A stretch of 55,068 nucleotides of DNA from Rhizobium leguminosarum (GTDB lineage: Bacteria; Pseudomonadota; Alphaproteobacteria; Rhizobiales; Rhizobiaceae), in assembly GCF_001652265.1 (NCBI RefSeq), contig NZ_LWBS01000415.1, positions 1-55,068 on the forward strand, read 5' to 3'. Both the position numbers and the translations under genes were made by a program. Positions 32,630-41,978 of this stretch are shown piece after piece. The notes below the pieces were generated by a model, which saw nothing but the letters and a program-made list of their open reading frames with translations, did no database searches and was not told the DNA's origin. How positions within the stretch are numbered: position 1 is the stretch's first letter; each line of letters opens with the position of its first letter.

Positions 32630-33796
32630 ATGGCGTCCATGACCTTCGATGGGATAGGCAAGACCTTTCCGGACGGAACCGTTGCCGTTGCGAATGTAAG
32701 TTTTTCGGTCGGGGACGGAGAATTCGTCGTGTTGGTCGGCCCGTCGGATTGTGGCAAGTCAACCTTGTTGCGGATGGCAGCGGGTCTTGAAACGCTCAAC
32801 AGCGGCCGGCTGCTCATGGATGACGCTGACGTCACGGAGACAGAACCCCAGGACCGGGATATTGCGATGGTTTTTCAGAACTACGCGCTTTACCCTCATA
32901 TGACTGTCTACGACAACATGGCTTTTGGCTTGCAGCAGCGCAAAATGCCCAAGGACAAGATTGACAAGCTGGTGCGCGATGCAGCCGAAATGCTTGATCT
33001 CGCGCGCTATCTCGAGCGCAAACCGGGGGCATTGTCGGGTGGTCAGCGCCAACGCGTGGCGATGGGTCGAGCGATCGTTCGCCATCCCATGGCCTTCCTG
33101 ATGGACGAACCGCTTTCCAACCTGGACGCCAAGCTCCGCGTGCAGATGCGCGGTGAACTGAAGCTGCTTAATCAGCGGCTCGGCGTCACAACCCTTTATG
33201 TGACCCACGATCAGGTCGAGGCGATGACCATGGGTGATCGTGTGGCTGTACTGAAGCCCGTGTTTAACGGGCAGGAGAGTAATCTTCAGCAGATCGACAC
33301 GCCGCAGATGCTTTACGACAAGCCGTCCAATCTGTTCGTCGCGGGGTTCATCGGTTCGCCCGCTATGAATTTCGTACGCATCGGGCTGACAGCGGAAGCC
33401 GGGATGCTGAAAGCTGCGGTTACCGGGACGAAGATATCCTTCTCTATTCCCGCCCAGCCAGCATTGTCGACCTTTGCCGGGCGACAAGTCATTGTTGGAA
33501 TTCGCCCGGAGATGTTCAAGGTTTGTCCCGAGGCCGAGGCGTTGTTCAATGAGCAGATCCCTGTTGCCGAAGCGCTTGGAGCCGACACTTTCGTATTTTT
33601 CGACATCGCGTCACCGCCGGTCAATATCAACGATGCTGAGGATACCGAAGACTTTCCCAATAAGGGTAAGAACCGGCTTGTGGCGCGCATACCACCGGCG
33701 CTGACGCCACGACCAAATCAACTGCTGCCATTGACTGTCGACCTGGAGAAATTGCACTGGTTCGATCCAGTAACCGGGACTGCGATCCGCGACTGA
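32630..33796 (+). CDS. Sugar ABC transporter ATP-binding protein (UgpC/MsmK type) with altered Walker A
   Basis: The 388-aa protein has the full ATPase set: signature LSGGQRQRVAMGRAI, Walker B AFLMDEP, switch TLYVTHDQVEA, D-loop SNLDA, then a long TOBE/MalK-like regulatory domain. The P-loop reads GPSDCGKST, where nearly all relatives have GPSGCGKST; the minimal GxxxxGK[ST] pattern is still met. A 9-residue insertion-like stretch (KPVFNGQESN) lies in the usual VAVLxxGxIQQ region. It closes the sugar operon; the start follows GGGAGTAAATAAAA. Confidence 0.9.
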   Translation: MASMTFDGIGKTFPDGTVAVANVSFSVGDGEFVVLVGPSDCGKSTLLRMAAGLETLNSGRLLMDDADVTETEPQDRDIAMVFQNYALYPHMTVYDNMAFGLQQRKMPKDKIDKLVRDAAEMLDLARYLERKPGALSGGQRQRVAMGRAIVRHPMAFLMDEPLSNLDAKLRVQMRGELKLLNQRLGVTTLYVTHDQVEAMTMGDRVAVLKPVFNGQESNLQQIDTPQMLYDKPSNLFVAGFIGSPAMNFVRIGLTAEAGMLKAAVTGTKISFSIPAQPALSTFAGRQVIVGIRPEMFKVCPEAEALFNEQIPVAEALGADTFVFFDIASPPVNINDAEDTEDFPNKGKNRLVARIPPALTPRPNQLLPLTVDLEKLHWFDPVTGTAIRD

Positions 33797-33977
33797 CAGA
33801 ACGTGCACGAACTATCGCCAGCTAGGGTTTCAACTCATTTCTCCTGCCCTCCCAGGCAACTTGGCTGTCGTCGATTACGAGGTCGACGGCAGCCATTTTT
33901 TTAAGACTCGAGACATCAAACCATCAGAACCTGAACATCCATCCGCCGTAAGTGACACCGAGCTAGAGGAGTGGCCT

Positions 33978-35897
33978 GTGAAACACGTTTCCATTGTCGG
34001 TAAGTTCTTTATCATCATGGCCGTCTTTGGCATCATGGCACTCGGCCTGACGTTCTACCAGAGCCGGCAAATGCTGAAGGTTAACGACAGCTATCAGGAG
34101 CTTCTCGACAGAGATGCATCTGCAGCACTTCGCTTGACCCAGTCGAACCGAAGTCTGGAAACAGCGCGTGCCAGCATCAGCGACATGGTGATGACGCGGT
34201 CGAAAGAGGCGAGGGTGCGCGCAGAAGCTGGCTTGAATGACGCACAAGAAAACTTCGTCAGGTTCATGGATCTGGCGATCGCTGCCGTTCCTGAGCAGAG
34301 CGAACTGCCGATGTTGAAGGCGGATGGATTCTCCGTCCTGACCGATACGTGTGGTGCAGCCATCGCAGTTGGTCGCGGCGCAACCAGTGAAGCCGAGCTT
34401 GCCATGGTCCAGCAACTCTATCTCACTCTTTGCCAACCCGCCTTTGCTGCCATCTCACCGAGATTCACATCCGTCACGGAAAAACTCGCTTCGGACGCAG
34501 AGCAAAAGCGTGCTAACGTTTCGAGCGTTGTCCGTGACACGTCCGTGCTGAGTTTGGGAACAGCTATTGCGGCACTCTTCGCTGTCTCGTGTTTCGGCTT
34601 TCTCGCAATTCGCGCCTGGTTGGTCAAACCGATCAAGCAGATGGTTACGACGATGAAGGTCATAGCCGACGGCGATCTCACTTCGACTGTCGAGGGAACG
34701 ATTCGCCGCGACGAGATCGGATCGATGGCCCGGGCAGTACAGATCTTCAAGGACAACGAATTAAGGGCGCGCGATCTCGGAAAGGATGCAGAGACAAGTC
34801 GTGGCGCAAATGAGATTGAACGTGCGCGTCTCGCCGAGACCGAGCGTCAGCGAGCGCGGGATATGGCGGAGGCAACGTCCGGGCTTGCAGAGGGCCTAAG
34901 GCATCTCGCCGACGGGAACCTCGTGTTCAGCCTCGACGACAAGTTCGCCGAGGACTTCGAACCGTTGCGGGCGAACTTCAATGCTGCTGTTGCCCAACTC
35001 GCTGAGAGCTTGAGAGCTGTGTCGAACGCAACTGAATCGATAGATGATGGCGCTCAGGAAATCAGTTTGAGCGCGCAGGACCTGTCACGCCGCACAGAGC
35101 ATCAGGCTGCTTCGCTGGAGCAAACCGCCGCCGCGCTGGATCAAATTACCCAGAACGTCGCCAGTTCCTCAAAGCGCACAGCGGAGGCGCGACATGTTGC
35201 GATCGAGGCAAACAAGTCGGCGCGCCACTCCGGGGAAGTGGTCTCCAGCGCTGTCGCGGCAATGCAACGCATCGAACGGTCATCCTCGCAGATCTCCAGT
35301 ATTGTCGGGGTCATCGACGAAATCGCGTTTCAGACCAATCTTCTGGCGCTCAACGCAGGCGTCGAGGCGGCACGATCCGGCGAGGCAGGAAAAGGTTTCG
35401 CGGTTGTTGCCCAGGAGGTGCGGGAGCTTGCTCAACGCTCTGCGCATGCAGCAAAAGAGATCAAGGATCTTATCCTCAATTCGGTTGACGAGGTCAGCAG
35501 TGGCGTCAAGCTGGTCCGCGATACCGGCGAGGCGCTCAAGATCATCGTGGACCAGATAGTGCTGATCAACACTCAGCTTGATGCCGTCACGGCCGCTTCC
35601 AACGAGCAGTCCGCAACTCTTTTTGAGGTCAACCGGACAGTCAATCAAATGGATCAGGTTACGCAGCAAAATGCAGCCATGGCCGAGAAATCCACGGCTG
35701 CAAGTACGGCACTTGCCATCGAGGCAAAACAGTTGCGCGGGATTGTGTCGGAGTTTCAGATTGACGCGGGCGACAAGCTGCATGGCAGCGTCATTCTCTT
35801 CGATAGAGAGCCACTCGCCGAGATGACGCTGACACGGGCCGACAAAGACCCTTTTGACGCTCCCCGTAAAGTCGGTTCATCCGTCAAAGGTGGATAG
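33978..35897 (+). CDS. Methyl-accepting chemotaxis protein
   Basis: The 639-aa chemoreceptor has a first membrane helix near the N-terminus (IVGKFFIIMAVFGIMALGLT) and a periplasmic domain of about 150 residues with a four-helix-bundle look. The second membrane helix is TAIAALFAVSCFGFLAI, followed by HAMP (KPIKQMVTTMKVIADGDLT) and a signalling domain with the hairpin DEIAFQTNLLALNAGVEAAR. No C-terminal CheR-binding pentapeptide is present. I chose the GTG at 33978, which has GAGGAG upstream; a TTG-started frame from 33861 would add a hydrophilic stretch before the membrane helix. It follows the sugar operon by 180 bp and may sense the same compound. Confidence 0.88.
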   Translation: MKHVSIVGKFFIIMAVFGIMALGLTFYQSRQMLKVNDSYQELLDRDASAALRLTQSNRSLETARASISDMVMTRSKEARVRAEAGLNDAQENFVRFMDLAIAAVPEQSELPMLKADGFSVLTDTCGAAIAVGRGATSEAELAMVQQLYLTLCQPAFAAISPRFTSVTEKLASDAEQKRANVSSVVRDTSVLSLGTAIAALFAVSCFGFLAIRAWLVKPIKQMVTTMKVIADGDLTSTVEGTIRRDEIGSMARAVQIFKDNELRARDLGKDAETSRGANEIERARLAETERQRARDMAEATSGLAEGLRHLADGNLVFSLDDKFAEDFEPLRANFNAAVAQLAESLRAVSNATESIDDGAQEISLSAQDLSRRTEHQAASLEQTAAALDQITQNVASSSKRTAEARHVAIEANKSARHSGEVVSSAVAAMQRIERSSSQISSIVGVIDEIAFQTNLLALNAGVEAARSGEAGKGFAVVAQEVRELAQRSAHAAKEIKDLILNSVDEVSSGVKLVRDTGEALKIIVDQIVLINTQLDAVTAASNEQSATLFEVNRTVNQMDQVTQQNAAMAEKSTAASTALAIEAKQLRGIVSEFQIDAGDKLHGSVILFDREPLAEMTLTRADKDPFDAPRKVGSSVKGG

Positions 35898-36167
35898 CAA
35901 AATAGCCTTCACTGATAAAATCGGCGAGTGCGGCTTGTAAGAAAAGCGATGGGTAATGTCCGGTATTACAGGCGACCCGCCTTGAACCCTTCCTTTATTT
36001 GTATGCTAATGGCCAAGGCAGACCGTCAGTTACCCTAGACGCCCATCTTTTTCTACGACCGGCCTTGGGCCGGCGTTCCGTCTATCTCGCCAAGATCGCA
36101 GCCGAGCGCGGAGCCGGCTTCGACGATGAACATTTTGTATAACGACGGATTGCTTTAAGGAGCCTCG
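35898..36167. other. Spacer between the chemoreceptor and the isomerase gene
   Basis: No complete gene is visible. Near 36080-36142 a frame reads SVYLAKIAAERGAGFDDEHF before a TAA and could be the tail of a lost gene, but I cannot name its family. AAGGAG precedes the gene at 36168. Confidence 0.35.
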
Positions 36168-36752
36168 ATGAGAACGCTCGACTTTTATTTCGACTATCGC
36201 AGTCCCTACAGCTTCCTGGCCCTGTCCCAGGTTCGCAAGATGGATGTCGAGATCGCCTTCCATCCTTTAGAAATCGGGGACCTGATGAAACAGGTGGGGA
36301 ACGTGCCAACGAGCATCACCTGCGCACCCAAGGGTCGCTATGTGATGACCGATATTCAGCGGTGGGCGGTCCATTATGGGGTATCGCTTAACTGGCACCC
36401 CCAGCTGTTGGAGATCGATGCCAGCCGGCTATTGCGCGCCACGCTGGTGGCTGGGCAACTGGGCGCTATGCCCGCGGCGGTAGAAGCGATCTTCAACGCG
36501 ATATGGTCGGCTCCGGCACCGCTGGCGACGGCAGCAGAGGTCGCCGCCGTGCTGGGCGCCGCCGGTCTCGACGCCGAGGAACTTGCAGAGCGAATGGACG
36601 AGCCGGCGGCGCAGGACCTGCTGGACGAGGCAACCGCAAACGCGGTGTCGCGCGGCGTTTTTGGCGCGCCGACCCTATTCGTGGGTGACGAGATGTTCTT
36701 CGGCAATGACCGCCTGCACTTCGTGCAGGGTCATCTGGCGCGCGCCGCATGA
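36168..36752 (+). CDS. DsbA-fold 2-hydroxychromene-2-carboxylate isomerase family protein
   Basis: The 194-aa product starts MRTLDFYFDYRSPYSFLAL, the hallmark of HCCA isomerase/kappa-GST proteins (DFxSPYSYLA with the catalytic Ser). The C-terminus has SRGVFGAPTLFVGDEMFFGN and DRL as in that family. Glutathione-dependent isomerases of this kind act in naphthalene-type aromatic degradation, but many members have no known substrate. AAGGAG precedes the ATG. Its stop overlaps the SDR gene start by 4 bp, so the pair is one unit. Confidence 0.85.
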   Translation: MRTLDFYFDYRSPYSFLALSQVRKMDVEIAFHPLEIGDLMKQVGNVPTSITCAPKGRYVMTDIQRWAVHYGVSLNWHPQLLEIDASRLLRATLVAGQLGAMPAAVEAIFNAIWSAPAPLATAAEVAAVLGAAGLDAEELAERMDEPAAQDLLDEATANAVSRGVFGAPTLFVGDEMFFGNDRLHFVQGHLARAA

Positions 36753-37447
36753 ACCCGCTCGTTATCATCACCGGGGTGGGGCCAGGTACCGGCTCGGCAA
36801 TGGTTCGGCGGTTCCATGACGGCGGCTACCAGGTCGCCATGCTAGCCCGCACAGCCGAACGCTTGAGCGATCTTGAGAGAGAACTTCCAAACGCTTTTGC
36901 AGTCCCCTGCGATGTGGCCGACCCTGCAGCGCTCGCAGCCGCCCTTGAAACCATCGAGCAACGCGCCGGCGCACCCAAGGTGGTGATCCACAACGCCGTG
37001 GGCGGGGCCTTCGGCAATTTCCTCGACATCGAACCGGAAGTCCTTCAGCAGAATTTCCAGATCAACGTCATGGCACTGCTACAACTGGCCAGGTGGGCTG
37101 CACCGCGAATGGAGGTGGCAGGGGGCGGCGCCTTGCTGGTGACTGGCAACACCGCGGCATACCGCGGCAAGGCCGCCTTTGCCGGCTTTGCGCCAAGCAA
37201 GGCGGCGCAACGCGTTCTGACGGAGTGCATTGCCCGCGAGATGGGCCCGCGGGGTGTACATGCGTCCTTCATGATGATCGACGCGGTTATCGACTTGCCT
37301 TGGACCCGCGCGCGGTTCGCGGACAAACCAGATGACTTTTTCATACGGCCATCAGACATCGCCGAAGAGGTCTGGCACGTCACCCATCAGCCGCGTTCGG
37401 CCTGGTCGTTCTTGACGGAATTGCGGCCCTTCCGCGAGCCTTGGTGA
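36749..37447 (+). CDS. Short-chain dehydrogenase/reductase with Phe in place of catalytic Tyr
   Basis: The 232-aa product has a Rossmann nucleotide motif variant (ITGVGPGTGSAMVRRF, 7-22), CDVADPAAL, and HNAVGG in place of the NNAG motif. The catalytic YxxxK reads FAPSK (GFAPSKAAQRVLTE), and the catalytic Ser region reads VTGNTAAYRG. The Tyr is therefore missing, as in some atypical SDR subfamilies whose members may not be classical dehydrogenases. It is translationally coupled to the isomerase-like gene and lies directly before the hydrogenase promoter. Function unknown. Confidence 0.82.
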   Translation: MNPLVIITGVGPGTGSAMVRRFHDGGYQVAMLARTAERLSDLERELPNAFAVPCDVADPAALAAALETIEQRAGAPKVVIHNAVGGAFGNFLDIEPEVLQQNFQINVMALLQLARWAAPRMEVAGGGALLVTGNTAAYRGKAAFAGFAPSKAAQRVLTECIAREMGPRGVHASFMMIDAVIDLPWTRARFADKPDDFFIRPSDIAEEVWHVTHQPRSAWSFLTELRPFREPW

Positions 37448-37501
37448 CCGGAGGGCTCAGCATCAGGTAGGGGGCTGCAGACCGGTACGGGCAAGGCGAT
37501 G

Positions 37502-37514
37502 ACAAAGTCTACAA
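37502..37514 (+). promoter_or_regulatory. Weak candidate upstream activator site for hupSL
   Basis: ACAA-N5-ACAA lies about 162 bp upstream of the predicted transcription start. A non-canonical NifA site is known from R. leguminosarum hupS at about that distance. The sequence is a direct rather than an inverted repeat, so the assignment is tentative. A canonical TGT-N10-ACA site was not found upstream. Confidence 0.3.
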
Positions 37515-37603
37515 GTGACGTCGCCATTGTCTGCTTGATGCGCCGAGTTCAATCCCGCTTATCCGGTTCTCTTGCCGCCGCCATCCTCAAGGTAAACATT
37601 AAA

Positions 37604-37616
37604 TATCAACTATTTA
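37604..37616 (+). promoter_or_regulatory. IHF binding site candidate before hupS
   Basis: TATCAACTATTTA matches the IHF consensus WATCAA-N4-TTR at every defined position. It lies in an AT-rich patch between the candidate activator site and the sigma54 promoter, as expected for DNA bending that brings NifA to the polymerase. Confidence 0.7.
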
Positions 37617-37644
37617 CCGCGAAATTTGAGGGTCATTTTCGAAC

Positions 37645-37659
37645 TGGTCCGCTTCTTGC
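37645..37659 (+). promoter_or_regulatory. sigma54 promoter (-24/-12) of the hup operon
   Basis: CTGGTCCGCTTCTTGCGG carries GG at 37646-37647 and GC at 37658-37659 with the obligatory 10-bp gap. TTGC at -12 is canonical, while the -24 TGGTCC departs from TGGCAC. Transcription would start near 37670, about 59 bp before the hupS ATG. With the IHF site upstream this is a NifA-type symbiotic promoter, as in R. leguminosarum. Confidence 0.8.
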
Positions 37660-37728
37660 GGTACTCATGACAGAGCCGGGATGTCATCCTGAGCGATGTG
37701 ATGGGGATGGGACTGCTGGAGGAGCAAG

Positions 37729-38811
37729 ATGGCAACTGCCGAGACTTTTTATGACGTCATTCGCCGCCAGGGGATAACCCGGCGCAGTTTCACCAAGTTC
37801 TGCAGCCTGACGGCCGCGAGCCTCGGTTTCGGCCCGGGTGCGGCGATCGCTATGGCGGAGGCGCTTGAGACCAAGGAACGTGTTCCGGTCATCTGGATGC
37901 ATGGCCTCGAATGCACCTGCTGTTCGGAGAGCTTCATCCGATCGGCCCATCCGTTGGTCAAGGACGTCGTGCTGTCGATGATCTCGCTTGACTATGACGA
38001 TACGATCATGGCCGCGGCCGGCCACCAGGCAGAGTCGATCCTTGCGGAGACCAAAGAGAAGTACAAGGGCAAGTACATCCTCGCCGTCGAGGGCAATCCG
38101 CCGCTCAACGAGGGTGGCATGTTCTGCATCGACGGTGGCAAGCCTTTCGTCGAGAAGCTGAAATGGATGGCCGAGGACGCCATGGCGATCATCGCCTGGG
38201 GCGCCTGCGCCTCCTGGGGCTGTGTCCAGGCGGCCAAGCCGAACCCGACCCAGGCGACGCCGATCGACAAGGTCATCCTCGACAAGCCGATCATCAAGGT
38301 ACCAGGTTGTCCGCCGATCGCCGAGGTGATGACTGGCGTCGTCACCTTCATCACCACCTTCGGCAAGCTCCCCGAACTCAACCGGCAGGGCCGGCCGAAG
38401 ATGTTCTATTCGCAGCGCATCCACGACAAGTGCTATCGCCGTCCGCATTTCGACGCCGGTCAGTTCGTCGAGGAGTGGGACGACGAGGGCGCGCGCAAGG
38501 GCTACTGTCTCTACAAGATGGGCTGCAAGGGCCCGACTACCTACAACGCCTGCTCAACCGTGCGCTGGAACGGCGGCGTTTCCTTCCCGATCCAGTCGGG
38601 CCACGGCTGCATCGGCTGCTCGGAGGATGGCTTCTGGGACAATGGCAGCTTCTATGACCGGCTGACCAACATCCACCAGTTCGGCATCGAGGCCAACGCC
38701 GCCAAGGTCGGCATGACCGCAGCCGGTGTCGTGGGCGGCGCGATCGCGGCACATGCCGCGGTGACCGCCGTCAAGCGCTTGACCACCAAGCGCGAAAAAG
38801 CTGACGCTTAA
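37729..38811 (+). CDS. hupS: Uptake [NiFe]-hydrogenase small subunit
   Basis: The 360-aa precursor carries a Tat leader (RRSFTKF at 18-24) of about 45 residues, then the Fe-S subunit that passes electrons from the NiFe site to HupC. Six proximal-cluster cysteines are present at 62, 64, 65, 160, 165 and 194. They match E. coli Hyd-1 Cys17, 19, 20, 115, 120 and 149 with a constant offset of 45, so this is the oxygen-tolerant [4Fe-3S] type. The C-terminus has a hydrophobic membrane anchor ([17 protein letters not shown]). GGAGGAG precedes the ATG. It is first in the operon, 23 bp before hupL. Confidence 0.97.
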   Translation: MATAETFYDVIRRQGITRRSFTKFCSLTAASLGFGPGAAIAMAEALETKERVPVIWMHGLECTCCSESFIRSAHPLVKDVVLSMISLDYDDTIMAAAGHQAESILAETKEKYKGKYILAVEGNPPLNEGGMFCIDGGKPFVEKLKWMAEDAMAIIAWGACASWGCVQAAKPNPTQATPIDKVILDKPIIKVPGCPPIAEVMTGVVTFITTFGKLPELNRQGRPKMFYSQRIHDKCYRRPHFDAGQFVEEWDDEGARKGYCLYKMGCKGPTTYNACSTVRWNGGVSFPIQSGHGCIGCSEDGFWDNGSFYDRLTNIHQFGIEANAAKVGMTAAGVVGGAIAAHAAVTAVKRLTTKREKADA

Positions 38812-38834
38812 CATTCTGGGCGGGAAACACCATC

Positions 38835-40625
38835 ATGACGATTCAAACTCCGAACGGCTTCACGCTGGACAATTCCGGCAAGCGCATCGTCGTCGATCCC
38901 GTCACCCGCATCGAAGGTCACATGCGGGTCGAGGTCAATGTCGATGAGAACAACATCATCCGCAACGCGGTGTCGACCGGCACGATGTGGCGCGGCATCG
39001 AAGTGATCCTGAAGAATCGGGACCCGCGCGATGCCTGGGCTTTCACCGAGCGCATCTGCGGCGTCTGCACGGGAACGCATGCGCTGACCTCGGTGCGCGC
39101 GGTCGAAAACGCGCTCGGCATCACCATTCCGGACAATGCCAATTCGATACGCAACCTGATGCAGCTCGCGCTTCAGGTCCATGACCACGTGGTGCATTTC
39201 TATCACCTCCATGCGCTTGACTGGGTCGATGTGGTCTCGGCGCTCTCAGCCGATCCGAAGGCAACCTCGGCGCTCGCACAGTCGATATCCGACTGGCCAC
39301 TCTCGTCGCCGGGCTATTTCAAGGACATCCAGACGCGGCTCAAGAAATTTGTCGAGTCGGGCCAGCTCGGTCCGTTTAAGAATGGCTACTGGGGCAACGC
39401 ATCCTACAAATTGCCGCCCGAGGCCAACCTGATGGCGGTGGCGCACTATCTCGAGGCGCTCGACTTCCAGAAGGAGATCGTCAAGATCCACACGATCTTC
39501 GGCGGCAAGAACCCGCACCCGAACTGGCTCGTCGGCGGCGTGCCCTGTCCGATCAACGTCGATGGCACCGGTGCCGTCGGCGCGATCAACATGGAACGGC
39601 TGAACATGGTCACCTCGATCATCGACCAACTGATCGAGTTCAACGACAAGGTCTATGTCCCCGACATCATGGCCATCGGCTCGTTCTATAAGGACTGGCT
39701 CTATGGCGGCGGTCTCTCGGGCAAGAACGTGCTTGCCTATGGCGACGTGCCGGAACATGCCAATGATTATTCGGAGGCGAGCCTCAAGCTACCGCGCGGC
39801 GCGATCATCAACGGCAACCTCGCGGAAGTCTTCCCCGTCGATCATGCAGATCCCGAGCAGATCCAGGAATTCGTCACCCACTCCTGGTACAAGTATCCCG
39901 ACGAGTCCAAGGGCCTGCATCCCTGGGATGGCATCACGGAGCCGCATTACGAACTCGGCCCCAACGCCAAGGGCACCAAGACGAACATCGAGCAGCTCGA
40001 CGAGGGCGCCAAATATTCGTGGATCAAGGCGCCGCGCTGGCGCGGCAATGCCATGGAAGTCGGGCCGCTGGCGCGCTGGGTGATCGGCTATGCTCAAAAC
40101 AAGGCCGAGTTCAAGGACCCGGTTGATAAGGTGCTGAAGGACCTCGGCCTGCCGGTTACGGCGCTCTTCTCGACGCTTGGCCGCACGGCGGCCCGCGCGC
40201 TGGAATCGCAGTGGGCGGGTTACCAGATGCGCTATTTCCAGAACAAGCTGATCGCCAACATCAAGGCCGGAGACTCGAACACCGCCTTTGTCGACAAGTG
40301 GAAGCCGGAAACCTGGCCGAAGGAGGTCAAGGGTGTCGGCTTCACCGAGGCGCCACGCGGCGCGCTCGCGCACTGGATCAGGATCAAGGACGGCAAGATC
40401 GACAACTACCAGTGCGTTGTCCCCACCACCTGGAATGGTAGCCCGCGCGACCCGACCGGCAATATCGGCGCCTTCGAGGCGTCGCTGATGGATACGCCGA
40501 TGTCCAATCCCACCCAGCCGCTCGAAATCCTCAGGACCATCCATTCCTTCGATCCGTGCTTGGCGTGCTCGACGCATGTCATGAGCCCGGATGGGCAAGA
40601 AATGGCCAGGGTCCAGGTCCGATAA
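38835..40625 (+). CDS. hupL: Uptake [NiFe]-hydrogenase large subunit
   Basis: The 596-aa subunit holds the NiFe(CN)2CO catalytic centre that oxidises H2. The N-terminal Ni-binding motif [10 protein letters not shown] is near residue 75 and the C-terminal DPCLACSTH is near 573-581. The 15-residue tail after His581 (starting VMSPDG) is the part removed by the protease HupD once nickel is in place. It has no leader and is exported with HupS through Tat. Length is normal. Cotranscribed with hupS and hupC. Confidence 0.97.
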   Translation: MTIQTPNGFTLDNSGKRIVVDPVTRIEGHMRVEVNVDENNIIRNAVSTGTMWRGIEVILKNRDPRDAWAFTERICGVCTGTHALTSVRAVENALGITIPDNANSIRNLMQLALQVHDHVVHFYHLHALDWVDVVSALSADPKATSALAQSISDWPLSSPGYFKDIQTRLKKFVESGQLGPFKNGYWGNASYKLPPEANLMAVAHYLEALDFQKEIVKIHTIFGGKNPHPNWLVGGVPCPINVDGTGAVGAINMERLNMVTSIIDQLIEFNDKVYVPDIMAIGSFYKDWLYGGGLSGKNVLAYGDVPEHANDYSEASLKLPRGAIINGNLAEVFPVDHADPEQIQEFVTHSWYKYPDESKGLHPWDGITEPHYELGPNAKGTKTNIEQLDEGAKYSWIKAPRWRGNAMEVGPLARWVIGYAQNKAEFKDPVDKVLKDLGLPVTALFSTLGRTAARALESQWAGYQMRYFQNKLIANIKAGDSNTAFVDKWKPETWPKEVKGVGFTEAPRGALAHWIRIKDGKIDNYQCVVPTTWNGSPRDPTGNIGAFEASLMDTPMSNPTQPLEILRTIHSFDPCLACSTHVMSPDGQEMARVQVR

Positions 40626-40638
40626 GGGAGGTTCGGTC

Positions 40639-41358
40639 ATGACTATCCACGAAACACTCGCCGCCGACGCCCATGGCGAAAAGGCCATCGAGCGCCAGAG
40701 CGTCTATGTCTACGAGGCTCCGGTGCGCATCTGGCACTGGATCAACGCCTTCTCGATTCTTACGCTCGCGCTGACCGGCTACTTCATCGGCTCGCCGCTT
40801 CCTTCCGTGCCCGGCGAGGCGAGCGCCAACTTCCTGATGGGCTATATCCGCTTCATCCACTTCGCGGCGGGGCAGCTCCTCGCCGTGTTCCTGATCCTCA
40901 GGGTCTACTGGGCCTTCGTCGGCAACGTCCATGCCCGGCAGATCTTCTACGTGCCGTTCTGGAGCGGCCGTTTCTGGAAGGAATGGCTGCATGAGGTGGG
41001 CTGGTATACATTTCTGGTGCGGCAGCCGAAGAAATATGTCGGCCACAATCCGCTCCCCCAGTTCACCATGTTCCTGATGTTCACTTTGCCGCTCTTGTTC
41101 ATGGCGATCACCGGCTTTGCACTCTATAGCGAAGGTGCCGGCCGCGACAGTTGGGAATATTCGCTCTTCGGCTGGGTGTTCTCGATCTGGCCGAACAGCC
41201 AGGACATCCACACTTACCACCATCTCGGCATGTGGGTGATCCTCGTCTTCGTGATGGTCCACATCTATGTGGCGGTGCGCGAGGACATCATGAGCCGGCA
41301 GAGCATCATCTCGTCGATGATCTCGGGTGAACGGCTCTTCAAGGACAGGGAGGATTAG
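40639..41358 (+). CDS. hupC: Hydrogenase cytochrome b subunit
   Basis: The 239-aa integral membrane protein anchors HupSL and passes electrons from HupS to the quinone pool. It has four membrane segments (NAFSILTLALTGYFIG, the helix around HFAAGQLLAVFLILRVYWAF, FTMFLMFTLPLLFMAITGFA, and HHLGMWVILVFVMVHIYV) and histidines for two b hemes (for example VRIWHWINAF and TYHHLGMW). The ATG at 40639 has GGGAGG upstream; an earlier in-frame ATG lies inside hupL. It abuts hupD without a gap. Confidence 0.95.
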   Translation: MTIHETLAADAHGEKAIERQSVYVYEAPVRIWHWINAFSILTLALTGYFIGSPLPSVPGEASANFLMGYIRFIHFAAGQLLAVFLILRVYWAFVGNVHARQIFYVPFWSGRFWKEWLHEVGWYTFLVRQPKKYVGHNPLPQFTMFLMFTLPLLFMAITGFALYSEGAGRDSWEYSLFGWVFSIWPNSQDIHTYHHLGMWVILVFVMVHIYVAVREDIMSRQSIISSMISGERLFKDRED

Positions 41359-41967
41359 ATGACCATCCCGTATCCCCTGGCACCTCCGCCGGCGCCTCGT
41401 ATTCTCGTGCTTGGCATCGGCAATATCCTCTGGGCCGACGAGGGTTTTGGCGTGCGCGCGGTCGAGGCGTTCCACAAAGCCTATGAACTGTCCGACAATG
41501 TCACCATTCTCGATGGCGGCACGCAGGGGCTCTATCTCGTGCAGTTCGTCAACGAGCACGACCGGCTGATCGTCTTCGATGCGATCGACTACGGCCTCGA
41601 GCCGGGCACGATGAAGGTGGTGGAAGACGACGAAGTGCCGAAATTCACCGGCGCCAAGAAGATGAGCCTGCACCAGACCGGCTTCCAGGAGGTGCTGAGT
41701 GCCGCCGACTTCATGGGGCACTATCCGGAGCGGTTGACCCTGATTGGCTGCCAGCCACTCGATCTCGAGGATTGGGGTGGCCCGCTGACGGCGCCGGTCA
41801 GGGGAGTCATACCCGCGGCCATCGAAACGGCGGTCCGAGTATTGAGAAGCTGGGGTGTCGCCGTCACGGCGCGCCCGGAAGGCGCGGCGGTTCCGCCGCT
41901 CCTCGAACACGATATCGATTTCGAACGTTACGAGCGCCGTGCCGAACCGGCCGCGTTGAACTGCTGA
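41359..41967 (+). CDS. hupD: Hydrogenase maturation endopeptidase
   Basis: The 202-aa nickel-dependent protease clips the C-terminal tail from HupL. The family signature GIGNILWADEGFGVRAVE is near residue 19-36, with Glu28 as first metal ligand; an Asp in VFDAIDYGLEPG and the His in KKMSLHQTGF complete the site. It starts directly at the hupC stop. Confidence 0.95.
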   Translation: MTIPYPLAPPPAPRILVLGIGNILWADEGFGVRAVEAFHKAYELSDNVTILDGGTQGLYLVQFVNEHDRLIVFDAIDYGLEPGTMKVVEDDEVPKFTGAKKMSLHQTGFQEVLSAADFMGHYPERLTLIGCQPLDLEDWGGPLTAPVRGVIPAAIETAVRVLRSWGVAVTARPEGAAVPPLLEHDIDFERYERRAEPAALNC

Positions 41968-41978
41968 GGAGGACAACC

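Noticed and set aside
37537..37555. TTGA ... TCAA upstream of hupS
   Set aside because: The half-sites are 10 bp apart instead of 6, so it is not an FNR box.
40579..41976. Minus-strand open frame of 465 codons opposite hupC/hupD
   Set aside because: Shadow frame of two well-identified genes.
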